Source: Phaeobacter sp. B1627 (GTDB taxonomy: Bacteria > Pseudomonadota > Alphaproteobacteria > Rhodobacterales > Rhodobacteraceae). Taken from it: DNA of 64,000 nt. Below the pieces are notes generated by a model. The model was not told the DNA's origin. It worked only from the letters and a program-made list of their open reading frames with translations, and did not search any database. Made by a program: the position numbers and the translations under genes. The first letter of the stretch is position 1, and the number at the start of each line of letters is the position of its first letter. The stretch covers positions 124,001 through 188,000 of the forward strand of contig NZ_VCNK01000004.1 in assembly GCF_006265095.1 (NCBI RefSeq). The letters run 5' to 3'. Of the stretch, positions 38,217 to 46,393 are shown one piece after another.

Positions 38217-39683
38217 TCACGGGCGCGCGGCCCGAATGGCGTTGGCCACATGTGCGACCCCTTGCGGGATGCGCTCGCTGGCGATGGAGGAATATCCGAG
38301 CCGGTAAAAATCGTGTCGCCGGGTCTCGGCGGCGAAGAAGGGCGCGCCTGGCTCGATCAGGACGCCCTGGCTGCGCAAGGCGGTGCCGACCGCGCCCATA
38401 TCCACATGCTCTGGCGCTTTCATCCAAAGGGATGAGCCGCCATAGAGGTTGCTGTTGGCAGGCGAGAGCCCCTGTGCCGAGATAGCCTCCTCCAGCACCC
38501 CCCGCCGTTCCTGAAGGACCCGTGCCATGCGCCGGATCTGCGCATCATAGTGCCCAAGGGACAGGAAATATGCCACCGTCCGCTGAATATGGCCGGGCGG
38601 GTGGCGCAGCACATTTGCGCGCAGGGCCCGCGCCTGGCGGATAAACGGCTCCGAGCCGACCAGATAGCCCAGCCGCAGACCTGGAAACAGAGATTTCGAG
38701 AAACTGCCGAGATAGATCACCCGACCTTCGCTATCGATGGATTTCAGCGCCGGAGAGGGTGGCGCGCGAAAGGACATCTCGAACTCGTAATCATCCTCGA
38801 CCACCAGAGCGCCGATTTCATGCGCGCGCGCCAGCAGAGCCTTGCGACGGGGCATTGGCATGGTGGCGGTCGTCGGGCTCTGATGGCTGGGGGTGGTGAA
38901 GATCACATCGGTGTCATCCGCAATCTGGTCCGGTGGCAGGCCGTCGCTGTCCACCCCGATCACATCCACCGCACAGCCGGTGTGCCCCAGCTGGTCGCGC
39001 AGTGTGTAATAGGTCGGGTCCTCGATGGCGGCTTTGCGGCCTTGTTGCAACAAAAGCTGCACCACGATCCAAAGCGCATTCTGTGCGCCCAGCGTGATGA
39101 GGATTTCCTCTGGCCGGGCGATGATGCCGCGCCGGGGCAGGGTGTGCCGGGCTATGTATTCGATCAAAAGCGGATCATCCTGATCGAAGTAGTCGCCGGT
39201 CATGGCCGCGAAATCCTTCTGACCCAGTGCCCGCAGGGCACAGAGACGCCAGTTTGCGTGGTCAAACAGGGTGGCATCGGCCTGTCCGTAGATGAACGGA
39301 TACCGATAGCTGCGCCAGTCCTGCGGTTTGCGGGGCGTATCTCCTCCGGTGAAGGTCCTTGTGATGGTGCGGCCCCAGTCGATCGTTTCCTCGCCCTTTT
39401 CCGTTGGCGAAAAGGACGGCGGCACCGGTGCCGTGCCCGACACGAAAAAGCCGGATCTGCCACGGGCGGCAAGGTAGTCGTTTGCGACCAGTTCCGTATA
39501 GGCGAGGGTGACCGTGATACGGCTGACACCGAGGTGAGCGGCCAGTTTGCGCGAAGAGGGCAATTTCTCCTCGGCCCGAAAGCGGCCCGACAGAATGCCG
39601 CCGGCGATCATCTCCTGGATTTGCGCCTGCAGAGTGCCCTGCGCTTCAGGATTGAGAAAGAAGGTTTCAACGGAAATGGCCAT
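38217..39683 (-). CDS. tauR: MocR-type GntR regulator, TauR
   Basis: Pyridoxal-phosphate-dependent MocR regulator of 488 residues. Residues 1-75 are a GntR winged helix (AQIQEMIAGGILSGRFRAEE, LPSSRKLAAHLGVSRITVTLAY); the rest is an aminotransferase-I fold with the PLP lysine in VIYLGSFSKSLFPGLRLGYL. Start 39683 (MAISVETFF) is chosen; the frame continues to 39779 but that part carries the operator-like repeats. Encoded just upstream of xsc in the same direction. Known TauR proteins activate taurine genes with taurine as co-activator; orthology here rests on context and the repeat motif. Confidence 0.88.
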   Translation of the reverse strand: MAISVETFFLNPEAQGTLQAQIQEMIAGGILSGRFRAEEKLPSSRKLAAHLGVSRITVTLAYTELVANDYLAARGRSGFFVSGTAPVPPSFSPTEKGEETIDWGRTITRTFTGGDTPRKPQDWRSYRYPFIYGQADATLFDHANWRLCALRALGQKDFAAMTGDYFDQDDPLLIEYIARHTLPRRGIIARPEEILITLGAQNALWIVVQLLLQQGRKAAIEDPTYYTLRDQLGHTGCAVDVIGVDSDGLPPDQIADDTDVIFTTPSHQSPTTATMPMPRRKALLARAHEIGALVVEDDYEFEMSFRAPPSPALKSIDSEGRVIYLGSFSKSLFPGLRLGYLVGSEPFIRQARALRANVLRHPPGHIQRTVAYFLSLGHYDAQIRRMARVLQERRGVLEEAISAQGLSPANSNLYGGSSLWMKAPEHVDMGAVGTALRSQGVLIEPGAPFFAAETRRHDFYRLGYSSIASERIPQGVAHVANAIRAARP

Positions 39684-39697
39684 GAGGCGAGCGTATT

Positions 39698-39729
39698 CTG
39701 GACTTATCCCAAAGGCAATCTGGACCGGG
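39698..39729 (+). promoter_or_regulatory. TauR-like direct repeats upstream of tauR
   Basis: CTGGACTTAT and CTGGACCGGG on the plus strand, 22 bp apart start to start, 15-46 bp before the tauR start. The first matches CTGGACYTAA at 9 of 10, the second at its first six bases. They face away from tauR, as expected for a site serving a divergent operon, and may also give autoregulation. Confidence 0.68.
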
Positions 39730-39771
39730 TGCTCGGCGCTATATTTTTTAAGTACCTGTAAAATCCAATAA

Positions 39772-39806
39772 AACAGCACGTCGGGGCTGAGGTCTGCCGT
39801 GCTGTT
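39772..39806. promoter_or_regulatory. 9-bp inverted repeat between tauR and arsR
   Basis: AACAGCACG and CGTGCTGTT separated by 17 bp. It lies between two divergent regulator genes, so an operator or transcript-end hairpin are both possible; the ends lack a clean T run on the arsR side. Confidence 0.4.
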
Positions 39807-39836
39807 CTTGGTGCTTGTTTGACCTCAGTAATAACT

Positions 39837-39852
39837 ATATAACTAGTTATAT
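39837..39852. promoter_or_regulatory. Perfect 16-bp palindrome, probable ArsR operator
   Basis: ATATAACTAGTTATAT, fully self-complementary, 22 bp before the arsR start. AT-rich dyads of this form are the usual binding sites of ArsR/SmtB repressors; a slightly wider dyad (ATAACTA-N6-TAGTTAT, 39831-39850) overlaps it. Confidence 0.75.
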
Positions 39853-39874
39853 CGAATCATTGTGGAGGCGAAAC

Positions 39875-40198
39875 ATGAACCCATCCCTTGCTGCACAGGG
39901 CTTTGCCGCCATGGGGTCCGAGGCGCGGCTTGACGTGCTGCGGATTTTGGTGCGGGCGGGCGAAAGCGGTCTCACGGTCGGTGAAATCCGCGAACGCAGC
40001 GGAATTGCCGCGTCAACATTGGCGCATCATCTGAAATTCCTGTCCGCGGCCGAGGTGGTCTCACAGGAAAAGGTCGGCCGCAGCATTGTCTGCCGTGCCA
40101 GTTTCAAGCATCTCGAACGTCTCGCAGGTTTTATCCTCAGCGAATGCTGTCAGGACGCAGACCGCGGGCTCAAACCGAAAGTTGCCAACGATGGCTGA
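39875..40198 (+). CDS. ArsR/SmtB-family transcriptional repressor
   Basis: Winged-helix repressor of 107 residues. The HTH is LTVGEIRERSGIAASTLAHHLKFLSAAEVVSQEKVGRSI. Start 39875 (MNPSLAAQG) has GGAGG seven bases upstream; the frame to 39815 would run through the palindromic operator. The C-terminal pair of cysteines in LSECCQDADRG could be a thiol metal/metalloid site, as in some arsenic-sensing ArsR proteins. It overlaps the permease gene by 8 bp and probably represses this two-gene operon until it binds its inducer (arsenical or heavy metal). Confidence 0.9.
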   Translation: MNPSLAAQGFAAMGSEARLDVLRILVRAGESGLTVGEIRERSGIAASTLAHHLKFLSAAEVVSQEKVGRSIVCRASFKHLERLAGFILSECCQDADRGLKPKVANDG

Positions 40199-41237
40199 TC
40201 TCTCTCATTCTCCCCGTTCCCGGATGCCGGGGGCCTTGCGGGTGGCCCTGGACTGGCTGCAAAGCCCATGGATCATCGGCCTGCTGATCCTCGCGGCGGT
40301 GGCCTTGATCGATCCGGACAATTTCCGGTCTGTCGTGGCCTTTACCGCGCGCGCCCTGGCGTCCACATCGAAATACATCCTCTTCGCGGTGACCCTTCTC
40401 GCCTTTCTCAAGGCCACCGGAGCAGAGGCCATGGTCGCCCGCGCCTTTGTCGGCCGGGAGGTGCGGATGATCTTTTTCGCGGCTCTGCTGGGCGGGCTGG
40501 CACCTTTTTGTTCCTGCGAGGTCATTCCGTTCATCGCGGGCCTTCTGGCGCTTGGTGCGCCACTGTCGGCGGTCATGGCGTTCTGGCTGTCCTCACCGCT
40601 GATTGATCCGCCGACTTTGCTGATCACCGCAGCGGCACTGGGCTGGCCTTTTGCCATCGCCAAAGCCGTGAGCGCGGTATCGCTGGGCCTCTTCGGCGGG
40701 TTCGTGATCAAAGCCCTGCGCAGTGGCGGACTGTTTGCCCAGCCCCTGCGCAAGGCGCCGGTCAAAAGTTGTTGCGGCTGTGGACCGTCCAAAACGGACG
40801 AGCGTCCGAACTGGCGGTTCTGGCAGGAAGAGGACCGCCGGGCGACATTCCGCAGGGAGTTTCTCACCAACGGTCTGTTCCTGCTGAAATGGCTCGCCTT
40901 CGCCTATGTGCTGGAATCGCTACTGGTGCATTATGTCAGGCCGGAATGGATTGCCGCCTTGGTCGGCGGAGACGGCATCGTGCCGATCGCCATCGCGGCC
41001 GTGGTTGGCATGCCCGCCTATCTGAATTCCTATGTTGCGCCGCCCCTGCTTGCGGGTCTGATGACCCAGGGCATGAGCGCCGGGGCTGCGCTGGCCTTCA
41101 TGATCGCCGGAGCGGTCAGCTCAATTCCCGCCATGGCCGCCGTCTGGTCGCTGGTCAAACCGAGGGTCTTCGCCACCTATCTGGCGCTCGGCGTTTCCGG
41201 TGCGATCCTGTCGGGGGTGGTGTTCCAGATGCTGTGA
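40191..41237 (+). CDS. Permease of the ArsP/DUF318 (SO_0444) type, metal or organoarsenical efflux
   Basis: Inner membrane permease of 348 residues in two groups of about four hydrophobic segments, separated by a hydrophilic loop. The signature LGGLAPFCSCEVIPFIAGLL near residue 105 carries a paired-cysteine CSC motif, as in ArsP-type exporters; the loop at about 190-200 has SCCGCGPSK, likely a soft-metal site. Members pump out trivalent organoarsenicals or copper/zinc. The upstream arsR and its palindromic operator support inducible efflux. Substrate cannot be fixed from sequence. A terminator hairpin follows. Confidence 0.85.
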   Translation: MADLSHSPRSRMPGALRVALDWLQSPWIIGLLILAAVALIDPDNFRSVVAFTARALASTSKYILFAVTLLAFLKATGAEAMVARAFVGREVRMIFFAALLGGLAPFCSCEVIPFIAGLLALGAPLSAVMAFWLSSPLIDPPTLLITAAALGWPFAIAKAVSAVSLGLFGGFVIKALRSGGLFAQPLRKAPVKSCCGCGPSKTDERPNWRFWQEEDRRATFRREFLTNGLFLLKWLAFAYVLESLLVHYVRPEWIAALVGGDGIVPIAIAAVVGMPAYLNSYVAPPLLAGLMTQGMSAGAALAFMIAGAVSSIPAMAAVWSLVKPRVFATYLALGVSGAILSGVVFQML

Positions 41238-41287
41238 TCCGCGCCTCCCCGGATCTGCGCCGACCTGCCTGAAGGGTCTGCTTTGCT

Positions 41288-41323
41288 GCCTCTGCACGCG
41301 TCACCGGGTGCAGAGGCCTTTCC
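41288..41323 (+). terminator. Hairpin terminator after the permease gene
   Basis: Ten-bp perfect stem GCCTCTGCAC/GTGCAGAGGC with a 10-nt loop, then CTTTCC. The weak T run makes it moderate, but position and stem length fit. Confidence 0.75.
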
Positions 41324-41412
41324 GTTCCGAAGCGTCCATCACCCTACCTGCAACACCCCCGTGCGAGGCCGGGCCGGGGGACGACGGCCACCGCGCGCCG
41401 GGGAGGCTCAGA

Positions 41413-41997
41413 TCAGGGGCGGGCTTGCAGGAACTCCAGATTGGCGCGCACCATCGGCCATTCGGCGGCGGTGATTGAATATACCGCTGTGTCGCGGATC
41501 GTACCGTTTGGCATCCGCATATGGGCGCGCAGAATACCGTCCAGCTTTGCCCCGAGGCGCTCGATTGCCATCCGGCTTTGTCGATTGAGCACATGAGTGC
41601 GGAATTCCACGGCGATGGCGTCTTTTTCATCAAACGCATGTGCGAGCAGAAGCTGCTTCGCTGCGGTATTGAGGCCGGTGCGCTGAACCGACTGTCGATA
41701 CCAGGTAGAGCCGATTTCAACGCGATGATTGCTCTGGTCGATATTCATATAGGTGGTCATCCCCACGGCGCGCGCCCCTGCGTCCAGGATTGCAAAGGCC
41801 ACCATGCTGCCCTCGTCTTGCAGGGCCAGTCGGCGGGTGATTTCCTGCGCGACGGTTTCGGGTGTCGGAACGGTCGTGTACCACAGGCGATGCAGCTCCC
41901 CGTCGGCCGCAGCCTCGGTCAGATCAGCACAATGATCGTGAGAGAGAGGCGCCAGCGTCACGCGGTCGCCATGTAATTCGGTTGGGGTCATCCACAT
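41413..41997 (-). CDS. GNAT acetyltransferase, RimJ/RimL type
   Basis: Acetyl-CoA dependent N-acetyltransferase of 194 residues. Visible RimJ/RimL blocks are LHGDRVTLAPLSHDH near the N-terminus, EIGSTWYRQSVQRTGLNTAAKQLLL (acetyl-CoA loop region) and VEFRTHVLNRQSRMAIERLGAKLDG. Such proteins acetylate ribosomal protein N-termini, tRNA-linked or small amine substrates, or inactivate toxins. It sits between the permease operon and the aminotransferase gene; no functional tie is apparent. A start two residues later (MTP) is possible. Confidence 0.86.
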   Translation of the reverse strand: MWMTPTELHGDRVTLAPLSHDHCADLTEAAADGELHRLWYTTVPTPETVAQEITRRLALQDEGSMVAFAILDAGARAVGMTTYMNIDQSNHRVEIGSTWYRQSVQRTGLNTAAKQLLLAHAFDEKDAIAVEFRTHVLNRQSRMAIERLGAKLDGILRAHMRMPNGTIRDTAVYSITAAEWPMVRANLEFLQARP

Positions 41998-42224
41998 GAA
42001 AAAGGCCTTTCGGGATCTCGTTGAGCTGCCTCAATGAGGGACTATCGGATCTGTCAAAAGAGCCAATCTGGGAGAAAAAAACCAAACCAATCCTGTCGGG
42101 CCTCTTCTCGCAGAGGGACGCACGACAGGGCTGCGACTCCTGGGTCAGGCCCGTTGCAGCAGCATTGCTACAGATGCAATCGCCGCAGGCAATGCTGCGG
42201 CGACTGTGGGTCCTGGCGCGGGTG

Positions 42225-43622
42225 TCAGCCGAAGACGGTTGTCAGCGCCTTGTCGACAGCATCTGTGATCTTGTCGATGTCATCCGCCGTGGCGATCAGC
42301 GCGGGGCTGAAGCACAAGGTGTTGTTGCGGCCCGGCACCGACCGGTTGGTGACCCCGATGATGACACCGTGATTGCCTGCCTCGGCGACGACTTTCTGCG
42401 CCAGAGCCTCGTCCACCGGCTCCTTGCTATCGCGATCGCTGACCAGTTCGGCCCCGATGAACAGGCCCTTGCCCCGCACATCGCCGATCACCGCATGCTT
42501 GTCTTTCAGCGCCGCGAGGTTCGCCATCATCCGGGCGCCCATGGCGGTACAGTTTTCCAGCAGGTTTTCATCTTCTATGATGCGCATGTTTTCCAGCGCC
42601 GCCGCAGGGCCCGCCGTACAGCCGCCAAAGGTGGAGATGTCGCGGAAGTAGTTCAGCTTGTCCGACGGGTCATCCTTGAACATGTCAAAGACCTCTTCGG
42701 TGGCGACCATGCAGGCAATGGCCGCATAGCCCGACGCCACACCCTTGGCCATGGTCACGAAATCCGGTTTGATGCCGTAATGCTGGTAGCCGAACCATGT
42801 CCCGGTGCGGCCAAGGCCACAGACCACCTCGTCGATATGCAACAGGATGTCATATTGCTTGCAGATCTCCTGCACGCGCGGCCAGTAGCCTTCGGGCGCC
42901 TCGATGACACCGCCGCCCGCCGTCACCGGCTCCAGGCAGAGGGCACCCACGGTCTCGGGGCCTTCGCGCAGGATCACCTCTTCGATCTGATTTGCCGCGG
43001 CAATGCCGAAGGCTTCGCCGGACAGATGCTCCAGACCCAGCTCATGTTTGCGGTATTCCATGCAATGGGGAACCTTCACGAAATCAGGCGCGAAGGGGCC
43101 ATATTGCATATTGCGCTCTTCCTGACCGCCAGCGGACATCGCCGCAAGGGTGGAGCCGTGGTAATCCCGGTCGCGATAGAGGATCTTGGTTTTCTTGCCG
43201 CCGTATTTCTTATGCGCAATCTGGCGCACCAGTTTAAACGCCTTTTCATTGGCCTCGGAACCGGAGTTGCAATAGTAGACGCGCGACATGCCGGGCATCT
43301 TTTCGATCAGCTTCTCAGCAAAGAGCGCAGCTGGAACCGAGCCTGCGGCCTGGGCGAAATAGCACATCTTCAGGGATTGATCATAGACCGCCTTGGCGAT
43401 GCTCTCGCGGCCATAGCCGACGTTGACCGTCCAGACAGCGCCGGAAACCGCATCCAGCCACTCCTTGCCGTTCTGGTCCCAGACCCGCATGCCCTTGCCT
43501 TCGACGATGATGCGCGGATCGGAGGTTTCAAAGGGCTTGTGCTGCACAAGGTGGTGCCAGACATGCGCTTTATCGGCGGAAATCACATGGCTGAGGTCGT
43601 TGTCGGTGAACGTGCCGTGCAT
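42225..43622 (-). CDS. tpa: Class III aminotransferase, probable taurine--pyruvate aminotransferase
   Basis: PLP-dependent omega-aminotransferase of 465 residues. It contains DKAHVWHHLVQHKPFETSDP at the N-terminus, SRVYYCNSGSEANEKAFKL, RDRDYHGSTLAAMSAGGQ, the carboxylate region ILLHIDEVVCGLGRTGTWFG and the PLP lysine in FVTMAKGVASGYAAIACM near residue 290. The N-terminal block resembles Tpa sequences as I remember them. A TauR-like site about 100 bp upstream and the xsc module 4.3 kb away support conversion of taurine plus pyruvate to sulfoacetaldehyde plus alanine. A beta-alanine or putrescine aminotransferase is the alternative. Confidence 0.75.
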   Translation of the reverse strand: MHGTFTDNDLSHVISADKAHVWHHLVQHKPFETSDPRIIVEGKGMRVWDQNGKEWLDAVSGAVWTVNVGYGRESIAKAVYDQSLKMCYFAQAAGSVPAALFAEKLIEKMPGMSRVYYCNSGSEANEKAFKLVRQIAHKKYGGKKTKILYRDRDYHGSTLAAMSAGGQEERNMQYGPFAPDFVKVPHCMEYRKHELGLEHLSGEAFGIAAANQIEEVILREGPETVGALCLEPVTAGGGVIEAPEGYWPRVQEICKQYDILLHIDEVVCGLGRTGTWFGYQHYGIKPDFVTMAKGVASGYAAIACMVATEEVFDMFKDDPSDKLNYFRDISTFGGCTAGPAAALENMRIIEDENLLENCTAMGARMMANLAALKDKHAVIGDVRGKGLFIGAELVSDRDSKEPVDEALAQKVVAEAGNHGVIIGVTNRSVPGRNNTLCFSPALIATADDIDKITDAVDKALTTVFG

Positions 43623-43956
43623 GACATGTCCTTTCTTCTTGCTTGATGTGTGAAACCCCGGTCGCCGCCGGATGGCGGGCAGACTCTGTCATATCCGAGC
43701 AAATGACAATTTACGCTTGTGAGATAGGTCCAGATCCGTCCGGAATTTGAGGCCAATCCTGCGGCGGAGCGCAGGATCGCACCGCAAAACACCTGTTCAT
43801 CGCGTCCCTGCGAAGGCGCCGCAGGAAGCTGGCGTCAACAGCCCGCGTGCTCTGCGGCGTTGGATTTCGGGGGGGGCGTTGAACAGGCAGGGGGGTGGGG
43901 TGCCCGGAAAAGAGGCAGGTCTGGTGGGGGGAGGGCACTGCATGAGGTTTGTCCCG
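43623..43956. other. Intergenic region between tpa and ugd
   Basis: 334 nt without a supported gene. It holds the tpa leader (AAGGA before the ATG), the TauR-like site, an AT-richer patch around 43690-43720 that may contain the tpa promoter, and toward ugd a G-rich stretch with runs of seven and eight G near 43870-43930. No hairpin terminator is obvious. Confidence 0.6.
43724..43756 (-). promoter_or_regulatory. TauR-like site upstream of the aminotransferase gene
   Basis: Minus strand CTGGACCTAT (9 of 10 to CTGGACYTAA) with a weaker TTGGCCTCAA (7 of 10) 23 bp further upstream. Located 102-134 bp before the ATG, similar to the position at xsc. The second half-site is weak. Confidence 0.55.
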
Positions 43957-44745
43957 TCAGTCGGCGCCGAACAGGTTGCGGGTGAAGACCTTGTCGGCCA
44001 CATCCGCCGGCTCATCCATCATCCGGTTGGCCACGATCAGATCGAGGCTGAGACCCTCGGTGATCTGGCGCGTGTCCATGCCGTCGGCCATGGCGTAGCT
44101 GTCGAGCTCGTTGAAAAACGCCACCCGCATCGCGAGATAGGTATTGGCAAAGAGCTTGATCGCCTCCGCCTCGTCGGGATGGGTAAAAAGGACCTCCACG
44201 TCCTTTTTCTCGGTGCCCTGCAGCAGCAGATCGGCAAAGATGCGCGCCCGTTCGGAGCGCTCGCCGACGATGATCCGGCTGGGATGCAGGTTGTCATAAA
44301 GCGCGCGGCCCTCGCGCAGGAATTCCGGGCTGAAGATCACCTGATCCGTGTCCAGCCGGGAACGCAGATCGCTGACAAAGCCGACAGGGATCGTCGACTT
44401 GATCACAATGGTGGCACGCGGGTTCACCGCCTTTACGGAACCCACCACCGCCTCGACACTGGAGGTATCAAAGTAATTGGTCTTCGTATCGTAATTGGTC
44501 GGGGTGGCGACGATCACAAAGTCGGCCCCGGCAAAAGCAGCAGCACTATCCGTGGTCGCGCTCAGGCGGAGAGGGCGGTTGGCCAGGAAATCTTCCAGAT
44601 CGGGATCCACGATCGGGCACTGGCCCGCATTGACCATGGCCACCCGCTCTTCGGCGATATCGGTTGCGACAACATCATTGTGCTGCGCCAGAAGGGCAGC
44701 ATTGGAGAGCCCCACATACCCAAGGCCGGCTACTGCGATTTTCAT
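43957..44745 (-). pseudogene. ugd: UDP-glucose 6-dehydrogenase with in-frame internal deletion
   Basis: Full-length Ugd (about 388 residues) oxidises UDP-glucose to UDP-glucuronate with an essential cysteine in GGYCLPKD. This frame has 262 residues. Residues 1-235 match the N-terminal half: NAD-binding MKIAVAGLGYVGLSNAALLA, STIPVGFVSD, FSPEFLREGRALYDNLHPSR, EAIKLFANTYLAMRVAFFNE, ending ITEGLSLD. It then jumps to LIVANRMMDEPADVADKVF and TRNLFGAD, the known extreme C-terminus of Ugd (E. coli ends similarly). About 125 residues, with the catalytic cysteine and part of the UDP-sugar domain, are gone without a frameshift (junction near 44035-44046). It should be inactive as a dehydrogenase. Start lies 2 nt after manC. 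Confidence 0.85.
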
Positions 44746-44747
44746 GG

Positions 44748-46184
44748 TCAGGTCCTTGCATAGACGTCTTCGTAGCGCACGATGTCATCTTCGCCCACAT
44801 AGGCCCCGGTCTGCACTTCGATCAGCACCATCGGCACCTTGCCGGGGTTTTTCATCCGGTGGACACAGCCCAGCGGCAGATAGACCGACTGGTTCTCGGT
44901 CACCAGCTTCACCTCGTCATCCACGGTCACACGCGCGGTGCCCTCGACCACGATCCAATGTTCGGAACGGTGGAAATGGCTCTGCAAGGACAGCGCCGCC
45001 CCCGGATGCACCATGATCCGCTTGACCTGAAAGCGGCTGCCCACCACGAGGCTCTCGAACCAGCCCCAGGGCCGGTGATCCTTGGGAAAGGCCGTGGCCT
45101 GCGCGGCGCCTTTTTCCTTCAGCGCCTCGACCGCCAGCTTGACGTCCTGGGCGCGGGATTTGTCCGCGATCAGCACCGCATCGTTCATCGCCACCGCCAT
45201 GATGCCGTCAAGCCCGATACCGACCACCTCGAGGTTCTCGCTGTCCGACCGCAGCAGCGTGTCGCGGCAGTCGATCGCGGTGGCGCCGCCATGGGCGACC
45301 ACGCCGGCCTCATCCGGCCCCGACTCGCGCCAGACCGCATCCCAGCCGCCCAGATCGGACCAGGCCGCATCAAAGGGCACCACCGAGAGGTTCCCTGCCC
45401 GCTCCATCACCGCATAGTCGATGGAGATATCTTCGACCTGGCCCCAAGGCTCCGGTGCCAGTCGCAGGAAGCCAAGATCGACCTTCGCCTCTGCCAGCGC
45501 GGCCTCGACCGGCGCGATCAGCTCGGGCGCATGGGCTTTGAAGGCCGCGATCATATCCTTGGCCGCAAAGAGGAAGATGCCCGCGTTCCATTTGAAATTG
45601 CCCGCCGCCAGCATCTCGGCCGCGCGGGCGGCATCGGGTTTCTCCACGAATTGCTTCAGCGCCACCGGGGCGCCACCGGCGTCTGGCAGGGTCGCCAGCT
45701 CCAGGTAGCCATAGGCGGTCTCGGCATGGGTCGGGGTGATGCCGAAGGTCACAAGCTGGCCGCGCTGCACCGCCTCAAGCCCCTGTGCCACTGCCGCATG
45801 AAAGGCTGCCACATCCGGCACCACGTGATCGGAGGGCGCCACCAGAAGCACCGCTTCCGGGTCCTCGGCCCCGGCCCTGAGCGCGGCGGCGAGCACCGCC
45901 GGCGCGGTATTGCGCCCCTCCGGTTCGATCACGATGGCGCCCGGGTCGATCCCTGCGCCCTGCAGCTGTTCGGTCACGATGAAGCGGAAGTCGGAATTGG
46001 TCAGCACCATCGGGGCCGCGAAGTCAAAGCCCTCTCCCGCGCCCGACAGACGTTTGGCAGAGGCCTGAAACAGCGTCTCCTCGCCCATCAGCGGCACGAA
46101 CTGTTTGGGGTAGCTTTTGCGCGACAGAGGCCACAACCGCGTGCCTGAGCCACCGCATAAAATCACCGGCGTAATTGAGGTCAT
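44748..46184 (-). CDS. manC: Mannose-1-phosphate guanylyltransferase/mannose-6-phosphate isomerase
   Basis: Bifunctional enzyme making GDP-mannose for polysaccharide synthesis (ManC/AlgA/XanB type), 478 residues. The nucleotidyltransferase domain has ITPVILCGGSGTRLWPLSRK at the N-terminus, EPEGRNTAPAVLAAAL, FVEKPD and WNAGIFLF; the C-terminal cupin isomerase domain has RPWGWFESL, FQVKRIMVHPGAALSLQSHF, HRSEHWIVVEGTARV and LPLGCVHRMKNPG. Start 46184 with CAGGAG upstream; the frame to 46226 is rejected. Two nt separate it from ugd, so they form one transcript. Confidence 0.95.
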   Translation of the reverse strand: MTSITPVILCGGSGTRLWPLSRKSYPKQFVPLMGEETLFQASAKRLSGAGEGFDFAAPMVLTNSDFRFIVTEQLQGAGIDPGAIVIEPEGRNTAPAVLAAALRAGAEDPEAVLLVAPSDHVVPDVAAFHAAVAQGLEAVQRGQLVTFGITPTHAETAYGYLELATLPDAGGAPVALKQFVEKPDAARAAEMLAAGNFKWNAGIFLFAAKDMIAAFKAHAPELIAPVEAALAEAKVDLGFLRLAPEPWGQVEDISIDYAVMERAGNLSVVPFDAAWSDLGGWDAVWRESGPDEAGVVAHGGATAIDCRDTLLRSDSENLEVVGIGLDGIMAVAMNDAVLIADKSRAQDVKLAVEALKEKGAAQATAFPKDHRPWGWFESLVVGSRFQVKRIMVHPGAALSLQSHFHRSEHWIVVEGTARVTVDDEVKLVTENQSVYLPLGCVHRMKNPGKVPMVLIEVQTGAYVGEDDIVRYEDVYART

Positions 46185-46393
46185 GCGTAATACTCCTGCG
46201 TTTGGGCCTGGCGCATATTTCCGCAAATTCGCGGCCCGTGTCTTCCATATCCGAGTGGCGCTAAAATGGTGCTAACATATTGTGTCCGGTCGGCCTTTTC
46301 GGATTGGAATGCCTGTTTGCACCTTGCGAACCTACCGGCTCCCAGCCAATTTGGAAACGGAGGACTTGCAACGGTCCTGCCGATTTCTGCCGA

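Noticed and set aside
39684-39779. Longer N-terminus for TauR
   Set aside because: The extension is not GntR-like and coincides with the operator-like repeats.
42150-42200. Hairpin GCAGCATTGC/GCAATGCTGC after tpa (42159-42198) as a terminator
   Set aside because: The stem is good but the loop is long (20 nt) and there is no T run in the tpa direction.
38217-43756. Recent horizontal island around the taurine module
   Set aside because: No integrase, tRNA junction, flanking repeat or visible change in codon use; only gene order suggests rearrangement.
43957-44745. Frameshift or sequencing error as the cause of the short Ugd
   Set aside because: Both ends are in the same frame with no stop or shift between them, so a clean internal deletion fits better; assembly collapse remains to be excluded with reads.
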